Assembly (NCBI RefSeq): GCF_030464885.1
Contig: NZ_JALPRJ010000039.1
Location: 23,425-87,424, forward strand
Reading direction: 5' to 3'
Origin: Caballeronia sp. SEWSISQ10-4 2
GTDB lineage: Bacteria > Pseudomonadota > Gammaproteobacteria > Burkholderiales > Burkholderiaceae
DNA length: 64,000 bases
Below are positions 34,274 to 43,374 of the stretch, one piece after another (position 1 is the first letter of the stretch; each line of letters begins with the position of its first letter). A model generated the notes under the pieces. The model did not search any database. It worked only from the letters and a program-made list of their open reading frames with translations, and was not told where the DNA came from. A program made the translations under genes and the position numbers.

Positions 34274-36853
34274 ATGCGTATTGTTTTGGATCTTCAAGGA
34301 TGTCAGTCGGTCAGTCGGCTGCGGGGTATCGGCCGATATAGTCTTGCGCTCGCCCAAGCCATCGTACGTAATGCGGGCGAACACGAAGTATGGATCGTCC
34401 TAAGCGATCTCTTCCCGGACTCGATCGAGGAGATCCGGGCTTCGTTCGAAGGCTTACTGCCCGCTGGGCGGATTGCCGCTTTCGCAATCCCACCGCTCAC
34501 GCCATATCAGAGTGCGCATGACTGGCGAACCCGTGCCGCCGAGTCGATTCGCGAATACGCGATCGCCGAACTCGAACCCGATCTGGTCCATATCAGCAGT
34601 CTGTTCGAAGGCTATGTGGATACTTCCATGACTTCGGTCAAGGCATTTGATGGGAGCACGTTGGTTGCGGTCACACTGTACGATCTGATTCCATTTTTGA
34701 ATCCCGCTAAATATCTACCCGATGAAGGCCGCAAACAGCATTACTACGCCAAGATCGATGCGTTGAAACGCGCCGACGTGCTGCTCGCCATTTCGGACTA
34801 CTGCGGTGAAGAAGCGCGGCGGGAACTCGGCATACCCGGTTCCCGTATCACGAGTATTTCGTCTGCAGTCGCCGCTTCGTTCACGCGGCTTGAGCAGAAC
34901 GACGCGGAAGTGCGAAAGCTGCACAGCTGCTTTGGCATTTCGCGTCCGTTTCTGATGACGACCGGCATTGTCGAGCCGCGGAAAAATCTCGATGGATTGA
35001 TCATTGCGTATTCGAAATTGCCCGAGGAGTTGCGGCAGCGGCATCAGTTGTTCATCGTGTGTCAGCCGACCGATCTGGACAGAACGCGCTTGCATGAGCT
35101 GGCCCGGAAGCACGGTATGAGCGCGGACGAACTTGTACTTGCCAACTACGTGTCGGACCTGGATCTCATTGCGTTGTACAGCCAGTGCTATCTCTTCGTT
35201 TTCCCATCGCTGCATGAGGGTTTCGGCTTGCCCGCGCTCGAGGCGATGGCGTGCGGTGCTGCCGTGATTGGATCGGCGACGACGAGTGTGCCCGAGGTAA
35301 TCGGACGCGAGGACGCGTTGTTCAATCCGCTCGATCTGAATCAAATGGCCAATATGATGGAACGCGCGCTGACCGATCAAACCTATTGGGAGGCGTTGCG
35401 CGCTTCGGCTCCCGAGAGGGTTAGCAAGTTCTCTTGGGACGCTACAGGTAAGCGCGCGCTCAAAGCTTTTGAGATTGCCCATGCCAAGCGCGAAACCGCG
35501 CCGCCGGTGACCGGGGCCGTCGTCGAGTGGAAGTCTGCGGAAAGCCGCTATCGCAGTCTGATCGGTGCGTTAGCGCAGCTGGGCATTCCCGCCTCTGACG
35601 TGGACTACATTGCCGCTGCCAACGCGATCGCAGCCAATCAGCGCGCTCTGCGAGTGCCACAACTTCTGGTGGACGTGTCGGTACTCAGCGGTTTCGACGC
35701 TAAATCGGGTATTCAACGCGTTACGCGCTCGATTCTTCTTTGTTTGCTCAATGCGCCGCCACCAGGTTGGGAAGTTAGGCCCGTGCGGCTTGATCGTCAG
35801 GAGATGGCTTACCGATACGCGAATACCTACTTGCGCAGCCTGAATGCCCGCGAGGAGGCAACGGAAGACGAGGACGAATGGGTCGACGCGCAGCAGGGCG
35901 ACATTTTCCTCGGCCTCGATCTTATTGCCGATACCGCCCCTGCCGCCGAAGGCTGGTTCAAGGCACAGCGCAATAGGGGCGTGGCAATTTATTTCGTCGT
36001 TTACGACCTGCTGCCGGTGCTTCGGCCGGAATGGTTTCATGAAGGCATAGCGCTCTGCTTTCCGTCATGGGTACAGACCATCGCTACAGTTTCGGATGGT
36101 TTGATCGGTATCTCGCGGGCGGTGGCCGACGACGTCAAGGCTTGGCTGGACGTCACGAATCCCGAGCGCCTACGAGAACTAAAGCTCGGGTATTTCCACC
36201 TCGGTGCAGACATCGAAAACAGTCAGCCGTCAAAGGGACTTCCTGAGGATGCGAACGAGGTGCTCGATGCCTTGCGCGCCAAACCGACGTTCGTCATGGT
36301 CGGCACGGTGGAGCCGCGTAAAGGACACGTTCAGGCGTTCGCCGCGTTCGAGCAGTTGTGGGCTAATAATGTCGACGTGAATCTTGTCATTGTCGGCAAG
36401 GCAGGATGGGGTGTCGAAGGCCTTGCTGAAGTGCTGGGTCAGCACGCAGAACAGAACGATCGGTTTTTCTGGCTGCAGGGTATAAGCGACGAATACCTTG
36501 AGAGGGTTTACGGCGCCTCGTCGTGTTTGCTGGCGGCATCGCTAGGCGAAGGATTCGGATTGCCGCTGATTGAAGCGGCGCAGAAGGGCTTGCCGATCAT
36601 CGCGCGAGATATTCCGGTGTTTCGCGAAGTGGCCGGCGATCACGCATTCTATTTCGAAGGCGATACAGCAAGCGCATTGGGGAGCGCGGTGAAGGCGTGG
36701 ATCGAGTTGGACAAGGTGAACCTTGCTCCGTCGTCGGTGCAGATGCCATGGCTCACGTGGAAGCAAAGTGCTCAACAACTCAATGCAGTCGTCATTGATG
36801 GCGAGTGCTATCAGGTTTGGCGAAAGTCGGACGGGGATGCACCTCCGGCGTAG
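34274..36853 (+). CDS. Two-domain GT4 glycosyltransferase
   Basis: An 859-residue cytosolic protein with two GT-B (family 4) glycosyltransferase halves. The first has GIVEPRKNLDGL at about 231 and the E-x7-E nucleotide-sugar motif HEGFGLPALE near 314. The second has VGTVEPRKGHVQAF near 675 and GEGFGLPLIE near 758. Both active sites look complete. Tandem mannosyl/rhamnosyl transferases of this design (WbdA-like) polymerise repeating units by two linkages. It follows the methyltransferase by 15 bases, as wbdA-type genes follow wbdD-type genes. Confidence 0.88.
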   Translation: MRIVLDLQGCQSVSRLRGIGRYSLALAQAIVRNAGEHEVWIVLSDLFPDSIEEIRASFEGLLPAGRIAAFAIPPLTPYQSAHDWRTRAAESIREYAIAELEPDLVHISSLFEGYVDTSMTSVKAFDGSTLVAVTLYDLIPFLNPAKYLPDEGRKQHYYAKIDALKRADVLLAISDYCGEEARRELGIPGSRITSISSAVAASFTRLEQNDAEVRKLHSCFGISRPFLMTTGIVEPRKNLDGLIIAYSKLPEELRQRHQLFIVCQPTDLDRTRLHELARKHGMSADELVLANYVSDLDLIALYSQCYLFVFPSLHEGFGLPALEAMACGAAVIGSATTSVPEVIGREDALFNPLDLNQMANMMERALTDQTYWEALRASAPERVSKFSWDATGKRALKAFEIAHAKRETAPPVTGAVVEWKSAESRYRSLIGALAQLGIPASDVDYIAAANAIAANQRALRVPQLLVDVSVLSGFDAKSGIQRVTRSILLCLLNAPPPGWEVRPVRLDRQEMAYRYANTYLRSLNAREEATEDEDEWVDAQQGDIFLGLDLIADTAPAAEGWFKAQRNRGVAIYFVVYDLLPVLRPEWFHEGIALCFPSWVQTIATVSDGLIGISRAVADDVKAWLDVTNPERLRELKLGYFHLGADIENSQPSKGLPEDANEVLDALRAKPTFVMVGTVEPRKGHVQAFAAFEQLWANNVDVNLVIVGKAGWGVEGLAEVLGQHAEQNDRFFWLQGISDEYLERVYGASSCLLAASLGEGFGLPLIEAAQKGLPIIARDIPVFREVAGDHAFYFEGDTASALGSAVKAWIELDKVNLAPSSVQMPWLTWKQSAQQLNAVVIDGECYQVWRKSDGDAPPA

Positions 36854-37322
36854 GCTGCGCTGAGTGTGGTTCAGGGCCGCATCGTTGCGAATTCGACGCT
36901 CCCCTGACATCCGGTAACGCTGGAAGCCTCGTGCAACACCGAGCCGGACATGCGGCGCGGAACCGGCTTCGTTGTGTACAGATCATGCGCAGCGGCTGTG
37001 GTTGAACTATCACCCACAAGTAGAGGTTGCCCTTGAAGATTGCTGCGCTGCGTTACTATCCTGATAAGCCTGCAGATGGCGTCCTGCATCTGATCCATTT
37101 AGCGGCATGACGCTAAAACCCCAATGCTTAACGGAGCATCGGGGCTTTGTTTCGCCTTTTTCTCTCAAAATATCCGCTCAAATAAACGCCTTCGCGGCTG
37201 TGAAACGTCCGCTTTACGCTCCGGCGGGCCACCAAAAGTGGCCGATCGGCATACTGGGAAAGGGCGGGGAGCCACATTCGGAGTGCGATAGTATGTGCTG
37301 CTAATAAAATTAAAGAGTCGAT
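36854..37322. other. Intergenic region after the tandem glycosyltransferase
   Basis: No intact gene. It contains the terminator at 37119-37151. Short frames on both strands are not coherent. The last part becomes AT-rich before the acyltransferase remnant. Confidence 0.5.
37119..37151 (+). terminator. Terminator in the gap after the tandem glycosyltransferase
   Basis: A 10-base stem with one mismatch (37119-37128 with 37135-37144), a six-base loop and a T-rich tail. It probably ends the wzm-gmd-wzt-methyltransferase-glycosyltransferase transcript. Confidence 0.6.
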
Positions 37323-37532
37323 ATGGATGTTTCCACAGTCAGGCAAGAGAGATTTGAATTCATCGAAGGCGCTCGGGGCTTGGTCGCCGTTCAGGTCGTT
37401 CTTCTGCACTATTGTTCCGCGTTTTTGCCCACATTTGCACACTTCGGATGTGTTCCTCATTATCACTGGGAAACTGTGCTTTCCAACACTCCGGTTTTCA
37501 GGGGGATCGCTCGCAGGCTTGCGGAGCTATGA
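37323..37532 (+). pseudogene. Truncated acyltransferase-3 (OafA-like) fragment
   Basis: The first 60 residues match the start of membrane O-acyltransferases: RFEFIEGARGLVAVQVVLLH then YCSAFLPTFAHF, including the conserved Arg-Gly and catalytic-type His. After SNTPVF the expected membrane segment is missing and the frame stops at 37532. Neither strand of the next 370 bases restores it. An O-antigen acetylation gene has been lost here. Confidence 0.7.
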
Positions 37533-37905
37533 TCAGTGAGCTCAGTCGCTGTTGGCAAAACCACGATTCTTCCACTGCGCCATGACCATCGCTCAGACGG
37601 ACCGACAAGCAGTGTTTCCGCGAGTAGGAATGTCGACGGGTTGACTGGCACGACCGATGATGTCACAGGAAGCTGCTTCGGCGAAATGGCGTTATACCAC
37701 GCGACTGACTTGGACGACGCTATTCAACTGAGACCACGCTGCTGAAGAATTGAAGGTAGTACCGAATGGACGTCAACGTTGAGATTTGGGGGAGTTGCAA
37801 CGTGCTCATCGCCCATTTACTTTTCCATACATTTGTTTTTCGGGGGTTAGAATGTGCGCCAATTAGGCACTACGCCGCGTAACCGGGAGCGAAGGATTGG
37901 GGATA
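37533..37905. other. Non-coding debris before the next membrane protein
   Basis: No recognisable gene. It may be leftover DNA from the deletion that removed the acyltransferase. An AAGGA ribosome site for the next gene lies at its end (about 37892-37896). Confidence 0.45.
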
Positions 37906-39951
37906 GTGAATAAAGAAGAAGTGACTTCCACACAACTGTCGTTTCTGTACGTTTTGCTAGCAATAGTTGCGACGACGGCGCTCATCATCGTGGTGCTCAA
38001 CCTCTTTCCAACATCGACTCGTCAAGATGTAGGTCTCTTGATTGAAAAATATCGGCTGTCCGTTCAACCCAAGCCGCATGAGCGGTTGACTTTTCTACTG
38101 CTATCCATCGGAACGCCTCTGGCAGCGATGGCTTTTTGTGCGAGCCAAGGTATGGCGGACAGAGTTACCGCCGTGGCGCGAATGTTGGGGTCGAGCGGCT
38201 CGGTGACGGTGACACTTCTATGTTCCGCTATCCTCGCAGCGCCGCTGTTTGGATCTGATAGTTTGGCTCTCATCGTCGGACCATCGACCACTGCGGCCGA
38301 CGACAATTGGCTCTTTCTTGCATGTATTTTAGGCGCGGTTTTGTGGATCTTCGTGGCGACGGTTAAAAGATACCGTTTCACTCAGATCCACGTTGTAAGT
38401 GGCACGGTTGTGTTTGTATTGCTGTCTGGTGCGGCGCTTCTTCAACTGTTCGCCTGGCGACTCGTAGATATACATGACGTTACCCGAGGGGATGGCCGTT
38501 GGAACACCCATCTCGACGCCGTCCTTTATCCACTTAGCCAAGTCGTCGGCGGCAGGACGCTACTTGCCGATCTTCCATCGCAGTACGGTTTATTTCCGGA
38601 AATAGTTGCGCCTCTGTTTCACTTCGTAAAACTACGCGTGGCAAGCTTCAGCGCTCTTTTCGGCATTTTTCAAATCATTTCGCTGTGTGTGCTTTTTTGG
38701 GTAATTTTCACGCGAGTGCGCAGTCACGTGCTGCGACTAATTGGGGGCATCGCGCTCATCACTGTGACCTATGGCACGGTCATCTACTTTGCCGGGATGG
38801 GTGAGTTCTACTATCAATATTGGCCAGTGCGTTTCCTTTTTCCCGCGCTTTCGGTAGCTGCGTTCCACGCGTTTTCAGTCAAAAAGACTTTTTTCCGCGC
38901 GAGCGTTGTATCCGCTATTGGAGCACTAGGAGTTTGTTGGAATTTAGATACTGGACTTTTCATCGTTGTCGGCTTTGGTGTTTTCCTGATCACCCGATTC
39001 GCCTTCACAAACAGAGGAACTCGTTGTTCTGGAGGAAATGAGGTTTTTGTCCGCCACAAGACCGCTTTCCCTCTCTACATTGCGATTCACGTTGCGACGA
39101 CGATCTGCCTCATCACATTTTTTCTTGCATATCTAGCGGTCAAATCCATACTTCCGGTGCACGTGACGTGGCTATTTAAGTACCAGGCGCTGTTTTACGA
39201 GTTGGGCTTCGGTATGCTTCCCTTGCCCAGGCAGATCCATCCTTGGATGTCGGTGCTCGGCATTTACTTGTTGGCGTCTATTATCGCTTTGCGATCGTGG
39301 AGGGATGGATCCAGAAGTAACCGGCACGAGCTGATCTTCTACCTCAGCGTTCTCGGCCTAGGCCTATTTTTTTACTATGAGGGGCGGTCTCACGTATTGA
39401 ATTTGGCATCAGTAGTCTGGCCCGCTGTCTTAATAGCGATCATCCTGGCAGACGATACGCTCTTGGCTATTAAAACCAAAGTGCTGTCTCGAAATCAGTT
39501 GTGGCTGCCAGCTACGGCGGTCGCTTTTTTGCTAACTTGCAATGTAGCTTTTGTTGCTCACGCTCCATCCATGATTTCGGATGCACTCGCTAGAGTGACT
39601 GGTCCCGCCGTGGTGATTGACAGATATGTCCAGAACGAGAGCGATTTTATAAGAGCGCACTCGCGCGGGACAAAGCTTTGCGAAATATTGTCCGCCAGGC
39701 AAGGGATTTACTACGCTGAGACCGGTTTGATGTCACCAAGTAGTGGGCCAGGCCTAGTGGAGATGCTCACGACTGCTGACCGCAAAGAGTTGCTCGACTG
39801 GATTCTTGCGCACCGGTTGCCATGTGTCTTTGTCGGAGTTGGAGATTTTTCCGCGCCGGCTCCTGGCATCGCTCTTTCGGACTTGGCGTCACAATACAAA
39901 GTGGTTGCCAGAAGCTCTGGGGGAACGATGCTCTATCTTGAACCTAAGTAG
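37906..39951 (+). CDS. Large polytopic membrane protein, GT-C-like
   Basis: A 681-residue protein with about 12-14 hydrophobic helices and a soluble C-terminal domain (about 560-681). Between helices is a periplasmic-type loop DAVLYPLSQVVGGRTLLADL then PSQYGLFPE. Such loops are common in GT-C glycosyltransferases using lipid-linked sugars. No named family is certain. The GTG at 37906 is chosen because the AAGGA at 37892-37896 is correctly spaced for it and abuts the alternative TTG at 37897. Codon use is clearly more AT-rich than the flanking housekeeping genes. Confidence 0.7.
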   Translation: MNKEEVTSTQLSFLYVLLAIVATTALIIVVLNLFPTSTRQDVGLLIEKYRLSVQPKPHERLTFLLLSIGTPLAAMAFCASQGMADRVTAVARMLGSSGSVTVTLLCSAILAAPLFGSDSLALIVGPSTTAADDNWLFLACILGAVLWIFVATVKRYRFTQIHVVSGTVVFVLLSGAALLQLFAWRLVDIHDVTRGDGRWNTHLDAVLYPLSQVVGGRTLLADLPSQYGLFPEIVAPLFHFVKLRVASFSALFGIFQIISLCVLFWVIFTRVRSHVLRLIGGIALITVTYGTVIYFAGMGEFYYQYWPVRFLFPALSVAAFHAFSVKKTFFRASVVSAIGALGVCWNLDTGLFIVVGFGVFLITRFAFTNRGTRCSGGNEVFVRHKTAFPLYIAIHVATTICLITFFLAYLAVKSILPVHVTWLFKYQALFYELGFGMLPLPRQIHPWMSVLGIYLLASIIALRSWRDGSRSNRHELIFYLSVLGLGLFFYYEGRSHVLNLASVVWPAVLIAIILADDTLLAIKTKVLSRNQLWLPATAVAFLLTCNVAFVAHAPSMISDALARVTGPAVVIDRYVQNESDFIRAHSRGTKLCEILSARQGIYYAETGLMSPSSGPGLVEMLTTADRKELLDWILAHRLPCVFVGVGDFSAPAPGIALSDLASQYKVVARSSGGTMLYLEPK

Positions 39952-40024
39952 CACGTCATGCTCAATACGCTGACCCGTAACGTGTAACATAGCGCCGTTA
40001 CGGGAATCGGACGAACGCCACAAT

Positions 40025-41524
40025 ATGGAGCGAACAAGGGAAAAAGCACATCTGCTTGGACTAGCAATGGTAGGCATCCCCCTCGCGGCGCTGTTGCTGT
40101 TGCCGTATGCGACCAACGGCCTATGGTTTGATGACGCAATAAACAGCCAGACTTGGGGCATGTTAAACCGGTTTGATGTGAGCCTTTGGGATTTCTCATT
40201 GCGAGTTATCAACGTATGGCTCATCGACTACGGTCGAATCCTCTTGTGCTGGCCAGTCGTCTATGGTTTTTTTTACATTACCAGGGACCCGGGCGTCATT
40301 CGGATAGTAGACGTCGCGTTGGTGATTACGCATATTGCTGTGGTTGTTGTCCTACTCCGCCAGTTGCGGCTGTCGTGGCGAGCCGTTGGTCTGTTCATAC
40401 TTTTTGTTTTATCGTTGTTTCAAATCCGGACTGGTGACGATCCAATCGCAGCATACGCATCGTTTTGTCAACTGCTTGGAATTGGTCTCACGATATCGCT
40501 GATTTTCTTCGGCGAGTGGTATCAAACCGGATCTGTGAAGTACCTTGCTGCGTCGACAGTGCTTGCAACACTATTAACGCTTTGCTATGAGCTAAATTTT
40601 GTGTTTTTACCGATAGCATTTACTTGCATAGCGATCGCACCCCACAAGCGACGTGCGCTGAGCTTCTTGATCGTAACTCTTCCATTTGCGCTTTGGATTG
40701 CGGCGAATTTGTATCTAAAGCAACACACTGCGCATCCGTATAGTGGGACTTCGTTTGGGTCGCTCACGGCTGTCCCCGTCGCATATGCGAAACAGCTAGT
40801 CGCGACGCTACCAGGGAGCTTCTACTTCCTGAGTCTTGAACCCGAATTTGGATTTAAGCGACTCGCTTCGGCGGTTATGAGTAATGCGACGGCGATGCTC
40901 GTGTTCCTACTGTCGTTTATGACGTACGTTCACCTTTTCCGTCAACCATCGCAACCGGCGGACCCATTGAATTTACGGCTTTTGGCAGGCGCTGGTGCGT
41001 TCGTTTTTTTCCCCCCAGCGCTGATCGCGATCTCTGCCAAATATCAAGCCGAACTGGGGTGGGGCGACGCTCACATACCAGTCTATTACCAGTACTTTGG
41101 GTTAGCGCTCGTTGGCGCGGTTGCGTTCGAACGCCTCCTTTTCCGTCTTACAAAGACGCAGGTTGTTCTCGTCGGTTTGATCTTTTCAGTCTACGTCTCC
41201 TCGAATTGGATTCTCAACGTTCAGACGGCTCATCGTGTTGACAACGTGTTCCAAGAGCCAAGAAGCACCTTTGTTGCAGCGATGAAAGACGGCATTCTCG
41301 GCCCCGTTCGTAATGGCGACACGCTCGAAATTGTCGATCAACCAACGTACATCAACGGTAATCTGATTTATCAAACAATACAAAAGAATGTTTTTATTCC
41401 GCGAGAAGCCGTTGTGCAAGCATGGTTTAATTCGGCTCCGCGGCCCGACGCGCAGCGTTTTTCACTATATCGCGATGTTTCTGCTGGCAACGCTTGGCAT
41501 CTGAAACGCATATCAATACCGTAA
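40025..41524 (+). CDS. GT-C-like membrane protein, paralogue A
   Basis: A 499-residue polytopic membrane protein with about 10-11 helices and a C-terminal periplasmic domain. After the first helix comes LWFDDAINSQTWGM; the paired acidic residues in the first outer loop are the GT-C catalytic pattern. It is clearly paralogous to the protein at 47350: shared blocks include CYELNFVFLP / IYELNVIYFP, KQL-V/I-A-x-LPGSFY, AKYQ-x-E-x2-WG-x3-(I/L)PVYYQ and DLIYQT-type LIYQT-(I/V)-QK. It is probably a periplasmic sugar transferase for O-antigen side groups. Confidence 0.72.
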   Translation: MERTREKAHLLGLAMVGIPLAALLLLPYATNGLWFDDAINSQTWGMLNRFDVSLWDFSLRVINVWLIDYGRILLCWPVVYGFFYITRDPGVIRIVDVALVITHIAVVVVLLRQLRLSWRAVGLFILFVLSLFQIRTGDDPIAAYASFCQLLGIGLTISLIFFGEWYQTGSVKYLAASTVLATLLTLCYELNFVFLPIAFTCIAIAPHKRRALSFLIVTLPFALWIAANLYLKQHTAHPYSGTSFGSLTAVPVAYAKQLVATLPGSFYFLSLEPEFGFKRLASAVMSNATAMLVFLLSFMTYVHLFRQPSQPADPLNLRLLAGAGAFVFFPPALIAISAKYQAELGWGDAHIPVYYQYFGLALVGAVAFERLLFRLTKTQVVLVGLIFSVYVSSNWILNVQTAHRVDNVFQEPRSTFVAAMKDGILGPVRNGDTLEIVDQPTYINGNLIYQTIQKNVFIPREAVVQAWFNSAPRPDAQRFSLYRDVSAGNAWHLKRISIP

Positions 41525-41609
41525 CGAATACATAAAAACCGCTTGGAGGCGGCGCGTTTCAGTGCACAGGTTTCACATGTAAATATAAATAATAGCCGAG
41601 GGACGACCC

Positions 41610-42851
41610 GTGCATACAGAAATTTCCATCTCAGAACTAGACAACTTTCTTTCGAACTTCACGAAAACCGTCACATACGACAGCATGGCGGCGAGAGCGA
41701 TGAACAAATTTCGGCTCGCGGTGCCTGAGGGCATACCCGCCGATCCATTTAGTGACGAATACGCGCAGTTTCAGATCAACCTCTATGCGCAAATTGCTGG
41801 AAAGCAATACACCCTTGAAAATGAATCTGTCCCATTCGATGTCGACGAAGCAGCTAAAACTCCGTATCCGTACAGCAGCGGTAATGCACAAACCGTGGGC
41901 CTGCAGTTTACGGCAATTGGCGCGCTGCTTCGTTCAATGGATCTACATCGCGGTGCCCGTATTTTGGAGTTTGGCGCAGGATGGGGAAACACTTCGATTG
42001 CTCTTGCCCGTGCTGGCTACGATGTCACCGCGGTAGACTTGGAGCCTCGATTCTGCGAACTTATTCAACACCGCGCAGCAACTGCCGGCGTGAAGATCGA
42101 GACAATCAACGAGGATTTTTTCTGGGTCGAAAGTTTCAAGGGGGAGCCATTTGATGCAATCGTATTCTTTGAGTGTTTCCATCATTGTGCGGATCATCTG
42201 CGACTCCTGCGAGCACTCCATACGGCGCTCAAACCAGAGGGTCGCGTGTTCTTCGGTGCGGAGCCCATCACGAACGAATTGCCAATGCCTTGGGGAGTCC
42301 GGCTTGATGGTGAGTCACTATGGGCGATCCGAACTCACGGATGGCTTGAACTAGGCTTCACGCAGGACTACTTTACCGAAGCCCTATTCGCAACCGGTTG
42401 GGACGTGACGCCTCACCTCTCAAGTGATCATTTCGCTGCGAACGTATGGGAAGCGAGCCGATTCGATGAAAAGACTTTGTCTTTTTCTGCAGCCAGCGAC
42501 CGAATCTTTTCACCTGCCGGTGCGCGCGTACCAAACGGTTGGTCTCTAAACAACATCAGTTCTGCATGGGGATTTCATGGCCCATACGCGACGATTCCAT
42601 CAGGGAATTGGATTGCGAAAATTTATTTTGGTGAGGACGCTAGGGTTTCAGGGATTGGGACGTTGGACGTCTGCTCTAACGACGGCAAAACAGTTCATGT
42701 GTTCGAGAAATTCAACTTTGATCGGTTTGAGACTAGAGTTACCCAACTATCATTTTCTGTCCCTGGGCCAGTCCATAAGACCGAGGTCCGACTCTATTGC
42801 GACTCTAATGTCTCGCTTGAACTGGAGCGAGTGGAATTCGTGCGTGCTTGA
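41610..42851 (+). CDS. SAM-dependent methyltransferase, paralogue A
   Basis: A 413-residue protein: an N-terminal region of about 100 residues, a class I methyltransferase core (motif I ARILEFGAGWGNTSIALA, VDLEPRFCELI, IVFFECFHHCADHLRLLRAL) and a C-terminal beta-rich domain of about 120 residues (from FSPAGARVPNGWSL on), perhaps sugar-binding. Long stretches such as FFGAEPITNELPMPWG and DGESLWAIRTHGWLELGFT are nearly the same in the protein at 43375. GTG start with GAGGGA ahead. It probably methylates an O-antigen sugar or its nucleotide precursor. Confidence 0.82.
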   Translation: MHTEISISELDNFLSNFTKTVTYDSMAARAMNKFRLAVPEGIPADPFSDEYAQFQINLYAQIAGKQYTLENESVPFDVDEAAKTPYPYSSGNAQTVGLQFTAIGALLRSMDLHRGARILEFGAGWGNTSIALARAGYDVTAVDLEPRFCELIQHRAATAGVKIETINEDFFWVESFKGEPFDAIVFFECFHHCADHLRLLRALHTALKPEGRVFFGAEPITNELPMPWGVRLDGESLWAIRTHGWLELGFTQDYFTEALFATGWDVTPHLSSDHFAANVWEASRFDEKTLSFSAASDRIFSPAGARVPNGWSLNNISSAWGFHGPYATIPSGNWIAKIYFGEDARVSGIGTLDVCSNDGKTVHVFEKFNFDRFETRVTQLSFSVPGPVHKTEVRLYCDSNVSLELERVEFVRA

Positions 42852-43036
42852 TGAGCCGTTGCACTAACTTAAGCTGATGGATCAGTGGCCTAGGCGGCAA
42901 CGGTCGAGTCAGATCGACTTTACGTTACGTAAATCCCGCTCGTACGCCGCCGAACCTGGTACGCTGACGCGTCCTTGTCGCTGAGCAGTGTCTGAGCGCG
43001 TTTCTTAGCTTACCCCCACGGCGGAATGTTTTTCAC

Positions 43037-43348
43037 TCACTTGAAAAGTTTTGCCATCGCACGCAGTGGAGCGGTGATCCTCCAAGAGGACGATTGTAGT
43101 AGTATCTCGTTGCGTTTAGCTTCCGCGGATAGCATTTTACTTTGGACGTCTAGAAGTTCTTCCGCGTGTTGGGCTCGGTCACGCTCTGTTTCGAAGGATA
43201 GACGTAAATGCTCGCTCTCGGGCGCAGCGTGGCTAGCCCTGGCGAGTTCGCGCTTCAGCCGCTCAATGTCCGCCTTCAACCGCACGTTCTCCGTCACGAG
43301 ATTTTCATGCGCGTCCGCCAGTATCTCGTACGGGGTTTTGCCTATCAT
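43037..43348 (-). CDS. Small coiled-coil protein with SWR-PLR motif
   Basis: A 103-residue protein that is nearly all heptad-rich coiled coil (about residues 10-80). It ends in LLQSSSWRITAPLRAMAKLF, a motif also present at the end of the coiled coil in the methyltransferase at 32828 (SSSSWRLSSPIR, then a basic helix). That motif often closes coiled coils in O-antigen enzymes and may bind membrane or partner enzymes. It is downstream of the 43375 methyltransferase on the same strand with a 26-base gap. No catalytic domain is present, so it is perhaps a scaffold for that methyltransferase. Confidence 0.7.
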   Translation of the reverse strand: MIGKTPYEILADAHENLVTENVRLKADIERLKRELARASHAAPESEHLRLSFETERDRAQHAEELLDVQSKMLSAEAKRNEILLQSSSWRITAPLRAMAKLFK

Positions 43349-43374
43349 TTTTTAGTCGTTCCTCAGATCACAGT

